In this document: one piece after another, positions 63,805 to 64,000 of the stretch
How positions within the stretch are numbered: position 1 is the first letter of the stretch
How the letters are laid out: every line of letters starts with the position of its first letter
Source of the DNA: Lateolabrax maculatus
Taxonomy: Eukaryota > Chordata > Actinopteri > Acropomatiformes > Lateolabracidae
Assembly: GCA_031216445.1 (NCBI GenBank)
Contig: CM062214.1
Span: 8,316,501-8,380,500, forward strand
DNA length: 64,000 nt
Reading direction: 5' to 3'
Notes under the pieces: generated by a model
Databases searched by the model: none
Seen by the model: only the letters and a program-made list of their open reading frames with translations
Told to the model about the DNA's origin: nothing
Translations under genes and position numbers: made by a program

Positions 63805-64000
63805 GGATAGGAATGCTCGTACTGTTAGTATAACCATTAATTGTCCCAACTTTCTTTTCGTGTTTGTAATTGACTGTTTCCCACCTACATTCCTATTGCA
63901 CCCCCGCAGTCAATTCTCTCTTTGAATTCACTCTTTTATGCATTTTTTTCTTTTTGTGTTGATGATTGAAGGAGTTTCTCTTACTCAGTTTGGGCTGAGT

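Overview
The window looks like nuclear DNA of a bony fish, probably a spiny-rayed teleost. It has long (CA)n/(GT)n and (CT)n microsatellites, a background of about 40% GC with one sharp CpG island, decayed fish-type LINE reverse transcriptases, Penelope-like and hAT remnants, solo LTRs and many short non-autonomous repeats. There are no bacterial-style genes, operons, CRISPR arrays, rRNA genes or convincing tRNA genes. The assignment to teleosts rests on repeat families recognised from memory, not on a search.

The window is overwhelmingly non-coding. The one clear gene signal is the CpG island at about 26.23-27.34 kb. On the minus strand it carries two good splice donors (exon ends at 27204 and 26836), each downstream of GC-box, CCAAT or AT-rich promoter-like sequence. 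I read this as a minus-strand gene with two alternative untranslated first exons, whose body runs toward position 1. The inner first exon contains a (GGGCC)n tract that could form a G-quadruplex. About 8 kb downstream on the same strand, at 18788-18900, is the only splice-bounded open segment I consider a possible coding exon. No protein family was recognised, so the gene is unnamed. If the model is right, 1-27 kb is largely intron and 27.3-64 kb is upstream intergenic DNA.

Layout. 0-9.5 kb: single-copy-like DNA with microsatellites and a G-quadruplex tract. 9.5-14 kb: two non-autonomous repeats and a tRNA-derived SINE. 17-18 kb: a repeat copy. 18.8 kb: the candidate exon. 24.1-24.9 kb: a solo LTR with a 5-bp target duplication. 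26.2-27.3 kb: the promoter island. 27.5-27.8 kb: LINE tail and repeat. 29.0-29.3 kb: Penelope-like 3' end. 33.25-33.48 kb: a 216-bp hAT MITE with 8-bp target duplication. 34.9 and 40.7 kb: foldback elements. 39.3-39.8 kb: a second solo LTR with a 5-bp duplication. 41.7 kb: a GIY-YIG-like fragment. 42.3-43.7 kb and 55.8-56.8 kb: two dead minus-strand LINEs. 44.7 kb: a LINE tail-like repeat. 50.1 kb: a dispersed repeat. 52.85-53.1 kb: a decayed minisatellite. 56.9-57.4 kb: a second copy of the 10.5-kb element. 59.4 kb: a long (CT)n(CA)n tract. 59.7-63.3 kb: an inverted pair of related repeats. 63.67 kb: a perfect 42-bp palindrome.

I found no previously undescribed gene system. The observations most worth a second look are the dual-first-exon promoter with its (GGGCC)n exon, the orphan candidate exon, two perfect CTCF-type motifs, the 42-bp palindrome that abuts a 20-nt exact repeat, and several insertions whose target duplications can be read at base level.
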